Shown one piece after another: positions 39,664 to 55,695 of a DNA stretch of 64,000 nucleotides. Within the stretch, counting starts at the first letter, position 1. Every line of letters begins with the position of its first letter. Position numbers and translations under genes: made by a program. Origin of the DNA: Ridgeia piscesae (lineage: Eukaryota; Annelida; Polychaeta; Sabellida; Siboglinidae); the NCBI GenBank assembly GCA_025642075.2, contig JAODUO010000111.1:458501-522500 (forward strand). The letters are read 5' to 3'. The notes beneath the pieces are model-generated. The model searched no databases. It worked only from the letters and a program-made list of their open reading frames with translations, and was not told where the DNA came from.

Positions 39664-39753
39664 ATGGCGGCTGGCGCTAACAAACTAACTACTATATTTC
39701 GATTATCGATGAAAAACCTGCTCGGTGAAAACTCTTACAGCCAAGCAACTTAC
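39664..39753 (+). CDS. Candidate first coding exon (MAAGANKLTTIFRL...)
   Basis: The sequence GAACATGGCGGCTGG combines a good translation-start context with a YY1-like ATGGCGGC core, common at TATA-less housekeeping promoters. Thirty codons follow without a stop, beginning MAAGANKLTTIFRLSMKN and ending SYSQATY. They meet a strong consensus donor, TAC followed by GTAAGT, at 39754, giving a phase-0 junction. The N-terminus has basic and hydroxylated residues and no acids before residue 22, which could suit a mitochondrial targeting peptide (inference). I do not recognise the protein. A downstream acceptor in phase 0 exists at the CAG tract (40808) but leads to poly-Gln and then a stop, so the true partner exon is not established. 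Confidence 0.4.
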
Positions 39754-40807
39754 GTAAGTTTACCCGCTAAATGTTGCGATAATCACACCATTTAGGTACT
39801 TAGTTTCTTTACAGCCTCCGTCATCACCGACAGAGATGTCACCGGAGAGTGACCCGCCTCCTTCACACTTACACCAAAGTTCCCGTTACGGGTGATTTTG
39901 GTGATTATCCACTCAATGGAGAATTCCCTCATAAAGACTACACCGACCGCCATTGCCTCATTTCCTTTCCCCTGCCCTCGTCATAAATTAGGCTCCGTGC
40001 CCGTGTTTTGTCAATATGCCACTGCGAGGGGTAATTACAGTAGGTCGTTTTTCAGTTTCCCTGTAAAGAAACCCGCGTTTTGTTCCCGGCACTGGCGGGA
40101 AGAAATGGGCGTGGTTTGGGACGACGGAACACGGGCGATACAGGAGACGACCAGCTAACGAGGCTCTAATTGTGGCCGTAATAACTGGATGGAGATGAAA
40201 AGGAGGACAAATATGGGAGTTAGGCTGTCTTCCCGGCAGACGCGAGCACACATGTGGCTAATGGGAGAGTCATTAACCATGGTGGAAATCTCAGTTAGTT
40301 TGACACTGTGATGTAACTTACCGATAGCGGTGGGCCATTGTCATATTTACGCGCGAGCGGTGGACAAAACGTGAGGCGTTCAATGATGGAAGTCCGTAGT
40401 TCGCCTAAGTTTTAAACATACGAAACACGCAAGTTGTATTCATACTTTTCGTATCATAATTACGGGGCATCGTCGTTTGTTGTCGTGTCAGATATGGCGG
40501 TGCGCGATCAGTTTGAACAGGTTTAATGAAACACGAATATCATCTGAAATAACCAACTGCCAATTAAGTCGGACACATTTTAAAAAGGAAACAAGTTGTA
40601 CTTTGTTTGTAAAACATAAACTGAACGCGCTGTTAGAATTAGTCAATGAATTGCAATTTGCACAAGGATCACTGGAATGAATTCACAAATGAATTATGAA
40701 AGTTATTTTATACTTAATTTTTTGTACTGAATCAACGTGTCAGTTTGAGAAATATTTTTAGGGTCTAATGTCTTTATAAGTTGCATGACTTCATTTATCT
40801 TCTTTCC

Positions 40808-40808
<1 letters not shown>
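39754..40808. other. Putative intron or intergenic sequence
   Basis: CpG-containing unique sequence with short frames on both strands (39892-40158 plus, 39988-40251 minus), none recognised. Confidence 0.35.
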
Positions 40809-40869
<61 letters not shown>

Positions 40870-40890
40870 TGCAACAACAACAACAAAACA
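40809..40890 (+). repeat. (CAG)n with CAA interruptions after a polypyrimidine tract
   Basis: About 24 CAG/CAA triplets directly follow TTCATTTATCTTCTTTCCG, which reads as a splice-acceptor tract with the first CAG as its AG. Depending on frame it encodes Gln, Ala or Ser. In the Gln frame a TAG stop comes about 11 codons after the pure tract. Confidence 0.9.
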
Positions 40891-41310
40891 GCAAAGGGCA
40901 GTAGCAACAGCAGCAAACCAAATTATGCCTTTGCATTATGTTGTTGCTGCTGTTCTTGCTGCTGGAGTCAGACCACATTTGCATTTTCCGTAGGCGACCA
41001 TTATAACGTTTCCTTCATTTCCTACTAATCTTGAGCAGCTCTGTTATTGACAATTTCACAGCATATTTATTCTCCATAGACAGAAGTTCTGTGAAACAAT
41101 TGTGAACTTGTAATACCTCAGGCTCCCACAAACTTCTTTCAAACCTTACACCCCTCCATTTCTGCTTGAACCACCCACGGATTGCCCCTGATTGCATCCC
41201 CAAGCAAAATGACAACTGTATTAATACGCAGAAATGCACCGACTGACAGCTGTCGTAATTTGACAGCTCTGATGCCACGCTGCACGAAAACATCATTTCT
41301 AATCACTACA
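40891..41310. other. Spacer, no gene seen
   Basis: Unique sequence with short unrecognised frames, one on minus at 41015-41296. Confidence 0.4.
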
Positions 41311-41313
41311 CAC

Positions 41314-42246
<933 letters not shown>

Positions 42247-42754
42247 ATGGTCCCAGATTTGGTCGATCCCAGATTCGGCTAAACGCATACCTCGCATGCG
42301 CGCGCAAGCGCAATCCCGCTTTTATCTGCTCTTACTTAGCGTTGGTGACGTCATGCCCGGGCCTAGTTTCGCCAAAACGCATACCGCGCAAACATTTTCA
42401 TTTAAAACTTGAGAATAACAATCATGTTGGAATACTTTATGTATTACAATGAAACACTGTGTTAGTAACAAAGGAGAATCTTGGCCTACTACTACTACTG
42501 CTACTACTACTACTGCTACTGCTACTACTGCTACTGCTACTGCTACTACTACTGCTACTGCTGCTACTACGCTGCTGCTGCTGCTACTGCTGCTGCTGCT
42601 GCTACTGCTACTGCTAGCGCACTGCACACATGCTGCTGCTGACTGCTGCTGCTGCGCTCTAGCTGCTGCTGCTGCTAGCTACTGCTACTGCTGCTACTAC
42701 TGCTACTGCTACCGCTAGCTACTGCTACTGCTGCTGCTGCTGCTGCTGCTACTG

Positions 42755-42792
<38 letters not shown>

Positions 42793-42958
42793 AGCTGCTG
42801 CTGCTGCTGCTATGCTGCTGACTGCTACTGCTAGCTGCTACTCTGCTGCTGCTGCTGCGCTGCTATGCTCTGCTCTGCTTGCTGCTCTGCTAGCTGCTCT
42901 AGCTAGCTACGCTTGCTGCTGCTGCTGCTGCTGCTGCTCTGCTGCTGCTCTGCTGCTG

Positions 42959-42992
<34 letters not shown>

Positions 42993-43036
42993 ACTGCTAG
43001 CTACTGCTACTGCTACTGCTACTGCTACTGCTACTG

Positions 43037-43094
<58 letters not shown>

Positions 43095-43163
43095 CCTTAC
43101 CGTTGCGGTCCCATATTCGGCAAAGTCGTGCCGAATGTGGCCCGGCCGAATCTGGGACTACCC
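42247..43163. mobile_element. Putative TIR element built from TCCCAGATTCGGC, enclosing a CTG array
   Basis: At the left end the motif occurs twice in direct order: TCCCAGATTTGG (from 42250) and TCCCAGATTCGGC (from 42267). At the right end it occurs inverted twice, near 43128-43142 (GCCGAATGTGGCCC) and 43147-43160 (GCCGAATCTGGGA). Paired in reverse, the two ends match over about 33 bp with one small gap. A further direct copy (TCCCATATTCGGC, near 43110) makes a hairpin with the first inverted one. Between them lie an NRF1-like CGCATGCGCGCG (42293-42304), a perfect CRE TGACGTCA (42346-42353) and the triplet array. No transposase is visible. The ends and the element status are less secure than for 33679-34702. 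Confidence 0.45.
42489..43094. repeat. CTG/CTA triplet array, about 600 bp
   Basis: A mosaic of CTG and CTA triplets broken by CTAGCTA, CTCTG and GCGCTG slips that shift the frame repeatedly. The flanks are purer CTA ((CTACTG) at 42490-42560, (CTA) at 43030-43094) and the middle is CTG-rich. The opposite strand reads CAG/TAG. No continuous frame spans it. Confidence 0.95.
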
Positions 43164-43749
43164 GGGTGTGTATATTTGACACGCTTCGGTTGTTTCATTT
43201 GAGTCAGCAGCGATGTAAGCGTGCGAACATGTACAGCGTATATATGTGACATGTTGACAGAAACCATCGTCGCAAGCCAGGGCATAAATACAAGCAGATC
43301 CCTAAGAGAAGTGCAGAATTTAGCCGAATCGAACTAGATTAGTGGCTTTGCCAGTTGCGACTGCGTCACACTTGAAAAGAGCGCAAATGTCGGCCCCAAT
43401 GTGAACACGGGTAAACAAATTCTGTGAACTATAACGACCCAATCGCACCAGCAGCTGAACCGTTTTGTATATTAGAATATTTGCTTATACACCCCAAACA
43501 TTGCATATAACACCAACAACGTGTGGCTGAAATCATCCAAAATGTTATCACATGAACGGAGGCCAACCACATTCGTTTTGCAAAGGGATTAGCCAGTGGT
43601 ATTGCTGTTTGATACTGACGCAATCAGCAGCGGCGCCCCCTGGCGTGCGAGGAAGACAGAAACAAGTAGTTGGCCTAATCGTCTTAGCGCAGGTATATCT
43701 AAACGACGTATATCTGGATTATGCAATCTATTCTGTCGACTGAAGACGA
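43164..43749. other. Unique sequence, no gene seen
   Basis: TTTAGCCGAATC at 43319-43330 is another inverted copy of the GATTCGGCTAAA motif at 42272-42283. Otherwise unremarkable short frames. Confidence 0.4.
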
Positions 43750-43789
43750 CACGCACGCGCACGCGCACGCGCACCGCACGCGCACGCCA

Positions 43790-43824
<35 letters not shown>

Positions 43825-43828
43825 GCAC

Positions 43829-43899
<71 letters not shown>
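43750..43899. repeat. (CGCA)n then (CA)n microsatellite
   Basis: CGCACG repeats, CGCA repeats, then (CA)n interrupted once by CCCC. Confidence 0.96.
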
Positions 43900-43900
<1 letters not shown>

Positions 43901-44938
43901 TACGTGAGAGAAGTCCACTTTCACACAAGGTGCCCAGTGTCACTTCGTAAAGAGCCCCTCTGACCCCCCTCCCGAAGTACACGGTTATTGTCACCCGTCG
44001 TTACTAGATGCCGACAACAACACGACCGTAGACAGGAAGACAAATTATTATTAGTTCATTGTGTAAAATAAAATGCAAAAGACGTAACAAATGAGCATCA
44101 CCAATTCCATACGCCGGCAATATGACGTCATACTGGTTTATGACACATTATGGGAAATGGGCGTCATTAATTGTTATTCTTTTCTGGGATAATATGAATT
44201 TCTCACTATTGAACTTGTGACTATCTTGAATGGTGAATTATCAGATCATCTGCCATCTGTTTGTAGTCTTTGTGGAAACCCTGCGAGGTGCAGGACTTCA
44301 CAAATATTTGCAGTTATTCAGTAAGCGCGCGTGGTAAAAACAGAATATGATAGTTATCTTGTGTTATCTAGATGACTATCTTAATATCACAAGTTCCTTA
44401 TCTATACATGAAGGTAACCATCTATTCAAAACTAGAGTCTGTATATGATTATCGTGTTTTCAAAAGTGATAAAACCCATAAGATAATAAGATAAATATAA
44501 ATATTATAAATATAACTGAACTGCAGCCTACGTCACGTTCCTAGCACTTATATCTTCTGAAATATTAAGGTAAACGATGCTTGAAATTTTGTTTCAGATT
44601 TGGTGCTAAATCATTTACAGATTGTTACTGAAAACCCAACAATATGTACCAGAAATAATAAAAGCTGTAAAATGAGCTCAGTAGTCGAAGTAGTTTGCAT
44701 TTTAGTTGCTGTTTTAGTGTCCGTGGTTGTTGCCTGTGTTAGCTCACAACTGACAACGGCAACCACCTCTGGTAACTTTATTGGCCCATGATTTATCTTT
44801 GGTAGACCTACACAAACCCGTAAAGCTAGGCACGGTAGACGATCATAAAATTCCACTGGAAAATCCACTATAAGTCAATGACGTAGCCAGGATTTTGCAT
44901 TGGAGGGGGCAACCAGCGAAACATATTTAATACAAATA

Positions 44939-44987
<49 letters not shown>

Positions 44988-46450
44988 TATAAAATTAAAA
45001 CCCAACTTGCTTAAAATGAATACCGACATGACAACCAAGTTCGCTGACCAATGTAGATGGCAATTCAGCCAAATCATTCACAGAAGGCATCAAGTTAGAA
45101 AGTACGAGAGAAGCGACACATTATTAAAGAGACACGATCCCAAAGCCCCTACATAACATTAGCCTGTGTGGCCACCGCATTCCTCACGCTACTCTTCCAA
45201 ACCTACTGACAAAGACCATGACCAATATCTACATGTAGTCACTTATTCTGATGAAACAATAAATAAGCATCCCCACCTTACCATAGATGATGTAGCGTTG
45301 ACTTTCAACCAGTAACTTCACAACATGCAATGTTGCGTATTACAATTAATAAATTCACCATAGGAAGTGGCATTTTCCGAATGCAAAATCCACAACATTA
45401 ATTGTTTTGGTTACAATGAGGATTACAGCCGGGACAAACGCTTGGAGGAAAGTCGAAAGAGCGACGGGAGATAGACGCATATCACGGAAACGTAAAGGAA
45501 ATGTGCTCAGCTCGTATGTTAACCCGGCATACACGAATCTCTACAGACGATGACACTAACAGAGAAACAACAGGAAAGGTCCAGGTTTGCGAAAAACAAC
45601 CTGGTAAGAATAAACGTGGGAGTTAATTAAGAGAGCTGATAAGAGAAAATGGATGAAATGAAACTGGAGGTTGGAGTGAAGGAAAGTTCTAAGAAGAAAT
45701 TGCCCAATGTGTGTAATGTATTAATAGTTTAAATAGTATGCACAGTCAGTGTAATTTTAAAATGCGTACTTGTCGTGTTTTAATCGTAACAAAAAAATCG
45801 TCGTTACACCGGGTATAACTGGCGAAACAATCAGCAGCTGTCGACGTCCTGCGCTTTTCCCGTCCCGTGCTGTATGCGAGGCAAGCTTACGAAAACACCA
45901 ACAACCGGGAAGAGCGAGCACGTGTTTCAGGGAGAGGTCGAGTGGAAGGTACGTAATAACTACATATCATAGTCACGATTGATAATACAAAGATGTACGA
46001 TGGGTAATGGAAAATTAATTCGTCATGACTGAGTCAATATTAATAATAAAGGCGAGTTATGCGACAGTCGTGGCATGACGTAGGGCTAGACTAACCATGA
46101 AAACGGCTTCTATCTAAATCTATTTTGAATTGACGATGGCGCTAACTCGTAGAGTGGCACCACGGTTAGGGAGTATGCGGAACTTTTCTCTGGTTCAAGT
46201 GGTGCCACCTGTCTGATACTGCTAACACTAAATCATATTTCCTCGCTTTGAGAACGTACTCAAAATCACCGGAGCTGCTCTCGACATGACAGCATCTTAT
46301 CTTCAACACGCTGGGAGCGCTCTGAACCAGTTCTCCTGGAACAAGGTCTACCACAAAGTCGAGTACTCGGCCTGACGATGTACACCATGTACTAAAACAG
46401 CGCAAACAGACTTACTTAATAATACTATTACTACAACTTATCTGGTGTAT
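43900..46450. other. Unique sequence, no gene recognised
   Basis: Contains TGACGTCA at 44123-44130, a (TA)n at 44938-44983, and a perfect 10-bp stem (GTGGCACCAC at 46154-46163, GTGGTGCCAC at 46199-46208). The frames 44600-44791 (+, hydrophobic LVAVLVSVVVACVSS segment) and 46166-46405 (-) are open but unassigned. Confidence 0.4.
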
Positions 46451-46475
46451 ATGTGCTCGTGTGTGTGTGTGTGTG

Positions 46476-46545
<70 letters not shown>

Positions 46546-46577
46546 TGCGTGGGTGCGTGCGTGCGTGCATGCGTGTA
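46451..46577. repeat. (TG)n then (TGCG)n microsatellite
   Basis: TG repeats with two GCTC interruptions, then GTGC tetranucleotides. Confidence 0.96.
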
Positions 46578-46582
46578 TGTGA

Positions 46583-46676
46583 TAATTTATTTCCTATATA
46601 GCGCCCCATGCAAATCATTGTTCTGGGACGCTTTACAATGATTACTCCTAATTGAGTTAAAATAATAATAATAATA
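46583..46676. mobile_element. Possible LINE/SINE 3' tail
   Basis: TTATTTCCTATATAGCGCCC ... GGGACGCTTTACAATGATTA followed by (AAT)n has the style of 3' ends shared by invertebrate non-LTR elements and their SINEs. Compare the GCGCCAAGATCGAGC plus ATT tail of the LINE at 62275. No coding remnant adjoins it. Confidence 0.3.
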
Positions 46677-48040
46677 AATAAAAACGCTAATACAGTACTA
46701 CTTTTGATAATATATGCAGTCATTCCTGCTAATAAAACAATCACGTTCCCATAACGACATAAATAAGGTGTGCATATTATGTATATATGTATGTATGGGT
46801 GTATACATGTATGCACGTACGTAAGCATATATGCATGCATGTATGCATGCATGTACGTATTTATGTACGCTTACACGTATCTATACACTATGGCATGAGT
46901 TAATGTAATTAATAACTGTTCGTGTTCATGTATTGTGAATCGGATATGGTCGCATGTCCCGTTATGTCGGCCACTGAGAAGAACACTTATAGCGGAATGC
47001 CGGTAGCAGTGACGCACTATAATATTAGTTCTACACGCCTAATGACTGAATTTACCAAATTCAAACACAATATTTGGAAATATGTTTTTTATATCTTCCG
47101 TCGGTTATGATTGCTTTTCAACAGAAGTGCAATGTTTCGCTGTCATTTTCAACGCGATGACATAAACAACATCTTTTTTGTTCTGCATTGTTTATTCAGA
47201 ACGCGACGTATCTGATGTAACGTAGACATGCTGTATACTACACACGGAGTAGCAGGTGTGTACCATTAGGAATACCTTACTGCACGCTTACGTTTTACAC
47301 TGGTATGTAATAAAAACAGGCACACCTTTGCAGACGCATGCCTATTGTTGGCACCCGCTATAGTTGTAAAATAGCACTATTGCATGAGTACGAGCATATA
47401 TCCCCACCTAATAGCGTCAAGTTAAGTCGGTCCCTTTGACATTTTCACAATTATCATTTGGAAGTCCTAATTCTGTTCTGAACAGACAACGTTGGATGGT
47501 GGCCTTGCCTTATATTTCAAACGTAGACATTGATCTATAATATATGTCACAAGGTGTCGCAATTTAAGGCATTCACCAAATACGGTGACGCTGTTTAACC
47601 GTCTCTCCACACATGCATCTGATGTTGACGTGGAAGATACATTTCTTTCACTCAATATATACGTGTCCAGAGTAAAATTGATTACGTTCACTGCATTCAC
47701 AAACATCGAATATACGGCATTCCACAGTCGCTTTGTTTGGCCTTAATGTAACACTAATTCAATAGAATCGCCAGCCTGTGACAAACGAATGCATTCTAAG
47801 AAAATAACATATTTGTTTCTGTTTTTTCTTCGTGTCAAAATTATCGAAGTTTCACACACCGGTTCGAACATGTCAGTATTAAACTGTAAGTCTTTAGTAT
47901 ATTACACATTTCTGAACTATTTAATCATATATACATTTCATGTGTTGCTAATATTCTCCTCATGTCAGCTTTCTCTACTTATTCGTGTTGGTCTTCTTCG
48001 TCTTCTTTCCTGGCTTTCCCCAGTTCGCCAGTGTGGCTGC
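46677..48040. other. Unique sequence, no gene recognised
   Basis: Includes a TGTA/TGCA-rich patch (46780-46870). The minus frame 47467-47706 (79 codons) is unrecognised. Confidence 0.4.
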
Positions 48041-49555
48041 CGCCTGTCTTCCTCCATGTCTCCCTCCTCATGTCTTCCTCCATGTCTCCCTCCTCATGTC
48101 TTCCTCCATGTCTCCCTCCTCATGTCTTCCTCCATGTCTCCCTCCTCATGTCTTCCTCCATGTCTCCCTCCTCATGTCTTCCTCCATGTCTCCCTCCTAA
48201 TGTCTTCCTCCATGTCTCCCTCCTCATGTCTTCCTCCATGTCCCCTCCTCGCTCCTCCTCCTCCCCCTATGTCCTCCTCTCCTCCAATGTCTTCCTCCAT
48301 GTCTCCCTCCTCATGTCTTCCTCCATGTCTCCCTCCTCATGTCTTCCTCCATGTCTCCCTCCTCATGCCTTCCTCCATGTCTCCCTCCTAATGGTTTCCT
48401 CCATGTCTCCTCCTAATGTCTTCCTCCATGTCTCCCTCCTCATGTCTTCCTCCATGTCTCCCTCCTCATGTCTTCCTCCATGTCTCCCTCCTCATGTCTT
48501 CCTCCATGTCTCCCTCCTCATGTCTTCCTCCATGTCTCCCTCCTCATGTCTTCCTCCATGTCTCCCTCCTCATGTCTTCCTCCATGTCTCCCTCCTCTGT
48601 CTTCCTCCATGTCTCCCTCCTCATGTCTTCCTCCATGTCTCCCTCCTCATGTCTTCCTCCATGTCTCCCTCCTAATGTCTTCCTCCATGTCTCCCTCCTA
48701 ATGTCTTCCTCCATGTCACCCTCCTCGTGTCTTCCTCCATGTCTCCCTCCTAATGTCTTCCTCCATGTCACCCTCCTCATGTCTTCCCCATGTCTCCCTC
48801 CTCATGTCTTCCCCATGTCTCCCTCCTCGTGTCTTCCCCATGTCTCCCTCCTCATGTCTTCCTCCATGCTCCCTCCTAATGTCTTCCTCCATGTCTCCCT
48901 CCTAATGTCTTCCTCCATGTCTCCCTCCTCATGTCTTCCTCCATGTCTCCCTCCTCGTGTCTTCCCCATGTCTCCCTCCTCGTGTCTTCCTCCATGTCTC
49001 CCTCCTCATGTCTTCCTCCATGTCTCCCTCCTCATGTCTTCCTCCATGTCTCCCTCCTAATGTCTTCCTCCATGTCTCCCTCCTAATGTCTTCCTCCATG
49101 TCACCCTCCTCGTGTCTTCCTCCATGTCTCCCTCCTCGTGTCTTCCTCCATGTCTCCCTCCTCATGTCTTCCTCCATGTCTCCCTCCTCGTGTCTTCCCC
49201 CATGTCCCCCTCCTCGTGTCTTCCTCCATGTCTCCCTCCTCATGTCTTCCTACATGTCTCCCTCCTCATGTCTTCCTCCATGTCTCCCTCCTCGTGTCTT
49301 CCTCCATGTCTCCCTCCTCATGTCTTCCTCCATGTCTCCCTCCTCATGTCTTCCTCCATGTCTCCCTCCTCATGTCTTCCTCCATGTCTCCCTCCTCATG
49401 TCTTCCTCCATGTCTCCCTCCTCATGTCTTCCTCCATGTCTCCCTCCTAATGTCTTCCTCCATGTCTCCCTCCTCATGTCTTCCTCCATGTCTCCCTCCT
49501 CATGTCTTCCTCCATGTCGCCCTCTTCATGTCTTCCTACATGTCGTCCTCCTCAC
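48041..49555. repeat. 26-bp minisatellite (dimer of about 13 bp)
   Basis: About 58 copies of a 26-bp unit made of two related halves, ATGTCTTCCTCC and ATGTCTCCCTCC with TC/TA/TG linkers. There is no stop in the usual unit, so several frames stay open, with the cycle MSSSMSPSSCLPPCLPP. Variants (CTCATG, CTAATG, CTCGTG) mark the copies. Confidence 0.96.
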
Positions 49556-49661
49556 GTCAGCATGTTTGTTTAAAATATGTCCATTCAGATTAACTATATA
49601 ATGCATAATAGCACTGTACTATTTAATTTTGCCTAGTAGGTTTAACGTTGTTATATTTAAC

Positions 49662-49980
49662 AGTTTACATATAGCACTACAAGATATGAAGAATGGGACA
49701 GCAACTTGCAACGACCATATACACATCGAGACATTGAAAGCAGGAGAAGACACCATCTCGGAGACACTTGCTAAGCTGCACACTAAATGCTCTTCAGAAA
49801 GACGAATACGCACAGCGTGGAAGAACGCTAAGATGGTGATAATCTTCATGAACTAGACGACTACCGGAAGGGTACCATATTGCAGAGGACAGCGCAAGAT
49901 AGGCAGATGTGGAAACAGCATGCTGAGGCCTTCGCCCAACGACGGGACACTATAGCTGCAAAATTATTATGATGATGATA
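49662..49980 (+). mobile_element. LINE fragment: RT start joined to the 3' end (internal deletion)
   Basis: One plus frame reads ALQDMKNGTATCNDHIHIE, then ETLKAGEDTISETLAKLH and RRIRTAWKNAKMVIIF. This is the start of the reverse-transcriptase domain of a common invertebrate non-LTR element class. After a stop and a frame change, it continues with TAQDRQMWKQHAEAFAQRRD, which resembles the C-terminal end of such an ORF, then an ATT/ATG-rich tail at 49965-49985. The central RT is missing, so about 2 kb has been deleted. It lies 100 bp from the 26-bp minisatellite. Confidence 0.75.
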
Positions 49981-49985
49981 ATGAT

Positions 49986-50770
49986 ATAGCTTCAGAGCAA
50001 CTTTGCTTTATGATTAAATTATCCCCAAAACAATACACAATTTAAATGTCATTGTAGGTGACACAGATTCGTTTGCGGATGACATGACCTTTTTGGATGT
50101 ATGCTAATGAACATAATTCTATGTTCAAGTCTGTTTGCTCTATACCAAGAGTTCTACATGTGTACATCATATTTTTCTACGGATAACCACATGGGTGTGA
50201 TTTAAAAAAAATAATATTCATTAATAACGCGTTTCTACAAGCAATTCTGGAACGATAACATTCTCTCAACACCCCTCTCACCTCTCACGTCAATCAAACA
50301 GTACGTGCAAATGTGTCTTTTGCTACATCAAACGTCTTTGACCTTTCTAAATGACTTTATTATTGCATGGTCGCTTGTGATGGGCAAACGGCGCAACGGG
50401 TATTGCACGAAACTGCGTCGTTTGCAAACATAAATCAATGTTGACCTTTCTTAAAGTCATAAACATCGCCACTTCGCTTAAGGCAGCCATGCTTCGGAAA
50501 AACCCAGCTTTATGTTGGACGAGAACACAATTATGTTAATGTGTTGTGGTGTACTGCTTTCAGTAAAACGATAATCTTACACATTATTGCAGAATCCAGC
50601 TAGGTAACAAATGCATGCGTTTGTGCTTGGTGCGGCTCACAAAGCGGATAAAAAGGGGCACAATTCATATTAATGACATCGCGTTGGAAACGTGGTGTAC
50701 GTAATCTGAAATCAGGCAAATGTTACAGATAACAAATTAGGTCCACATTCTGACTATTACACTACAAAAC
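49986..50770. other. Unique sequence, no gene seen
   Basis: AT-rich, with scattered CpG. Nothing is recognised. Confidence 0.5.
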
Positions 50771-52284
<1,514 letters not shown>

Positions 52285-52440
52285 TTCCTCACCTTTGCCA
52301 ACGGTTACCAGGGTTCCAGGGGCTTGTGCAAGTACACACCATGGCGCCGACGTAAATTATGGGCTCGCACCCCGTAGCGACTGCATTCGCCAGGTGGCGT
52401 AAGTGTTTCACGACTACTCCGCCAGGGGCCGCCACGACAA
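52285..52440 (-). mobile_element. tRNA-derived SINE-like sequence
   Basis: On the minus strand CCTGGCGGAGTAGTCGTG resembles an A-box region (about 52425-52408). It is followed by GGGGTGCGAGCCC (about 52373-52361), a near B-box (GGTTCGANNCC with one change), at typical spacing for a tRNA with a variable arm. The downstream part holds GTCGGCGCCATGGTGTGTAC. No intact cloverleaf was built. Confidence 0.4.
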
Positions 52441-53674
<1,234 letters not shown>

Positions 53675-53713
53675 TGTATTTGTTTATACAGTGAATGCGT
53701 ATATCCGTGTGTA

Positions 53714-53716
<3 letters not shown>

Positions 53717-53760
<44 letters not shown>

Positions 53761-53875
53761 GTTTGCGTTTGCGTGTGCGTGTGCGTTGCGTGTGCGTGTG
53801 CGTGTGCGTTTGCGTTTGCGTTTGCGTGTGCGTGTGCGTGTGCGTGTGCGTGTTGCGTGTATGCGTATGCGTATG
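53717..53875. repeat. (TG)n and (TGCGTT/TGTGCG)n hexamers
   Basis: TG repeats, then (TTTGCG), (TGTGCG), (TTTGCG), (TGTGCG) and (TATGCG) blocks in alternation. Confidence 0.95.
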
Positions 53876-54390
<515 letters not shown>

Positions 54391-54391
54391 T

Positions 54392-54471
<80 letters not shown>

Positions 54472-54991
54472 TAATAATGATAATAATGATAATGATGATA
54501 ATGATGATAATGATGATAATGATGATAATGATGATAATGATGATAATGATGATAATGATGATAATGATGATAATGATAATAATGATAATAATGATAATAA
54601 TGATAATAATGATAATAATGATAATAATGATAATAATGATAATAATGATAATAATGATAATAATGATAATAATGATAATAATGATAATAATGATAATAAT
54701 TAATAATGATAATAATGATGATAATGATGATAATGATGATAATGATGATAATGATGATGATGATAATGATGATGATGATGGTAATAATGATAATAATGAT
54801 AATAATGATAATAATGATAATAATGATAATAACGATAATGATGATAATGACGATAATGACGATAATAAAGATAATAATGATAATGATGATAATGATGATA
54901 ATGATGATAATGATGATAATGATGATAATGATGATAATAATGATAATAATTATAATAATTATAATAATTATAATAATTATAATAATATTTT
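54391..54991. repeat. (AAT)n / (AATGATGAT) trinucleotide array
   Basis: Pure AAT, then ATAATGATG hexa/nona-nucleotide patterns, AATAATGAT, and terminal AATT repeats. Frames read Ile/Met or Asn/Asp. Confidence 0.97.
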
Positions 54992-55629
54992 ACGGGTTTA
55001 TTCGCGCATTTATTTAGTTAGTTAGTTACTTATTTCACTCACCATAGCGGTCGTGATATTGAATGGCACAAGCGAAACATACGTGGTTTAATTAATCACG
55101 TTTAAATAATAAATAAAATAGTAAGGTCTGTGTCGCCTCGGCCTGTTATGGTTCGGCTTTAACACAAGTACACCAGCTGTGTGCCTTTGCATTGCGATGA
55201 CGACAATAACGGTGTTGTTGTCATTACGAGCTGTACTCTGAAAATAGCGTCTGCGTCGTGGTGTAAATAGGGCACATAATTCATCCGTACCCGACCGTGA
55301 GCACAATTGCGAATTCCTGGCCGCACTTGCGTACTTGACACGTATATACGATAAAAACAGGTAAGCCATTTGTTCAAAGTCGAATAGGCCGCAGCACATT
55401 AAAATAAAACTATAGTTTGTACGTACTGCCTGTCTCTCTCTCTACGTTGCTTATCACTGCCCGTTAAATATTTGTAAGGATACGGACTCTATATGCTGCT
55501 CTCACACTTATCAACATTTCGAATGAACTCACCATTACTGAACTCTGAAATCAGCCATCTTTCATTTAGTAACAAACGCTAGATTTCGTTCGAAATTTGA
55601 CACCAATCTTACATCAACGATAATATATA

Positions 55630-55632
<3 letters not shown>
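54992..55632. other. Unique sequence, no gene recognised
   Basis: The minus frame 55088-55399 (103 codons) is unassigned. Confidence 0.4.

Positions 55633-55693
<61 letters not shown>
55633..55693. repeat. (TA)n at the 3' end of a LINE fragment
   Basis: A TA run of about 60 bp that directly touches the C-terminal coding end of the minus-strand LINE at 55694-56492. Confidence 0.95.
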
Positions 55694-55695
<2 letters not shown>

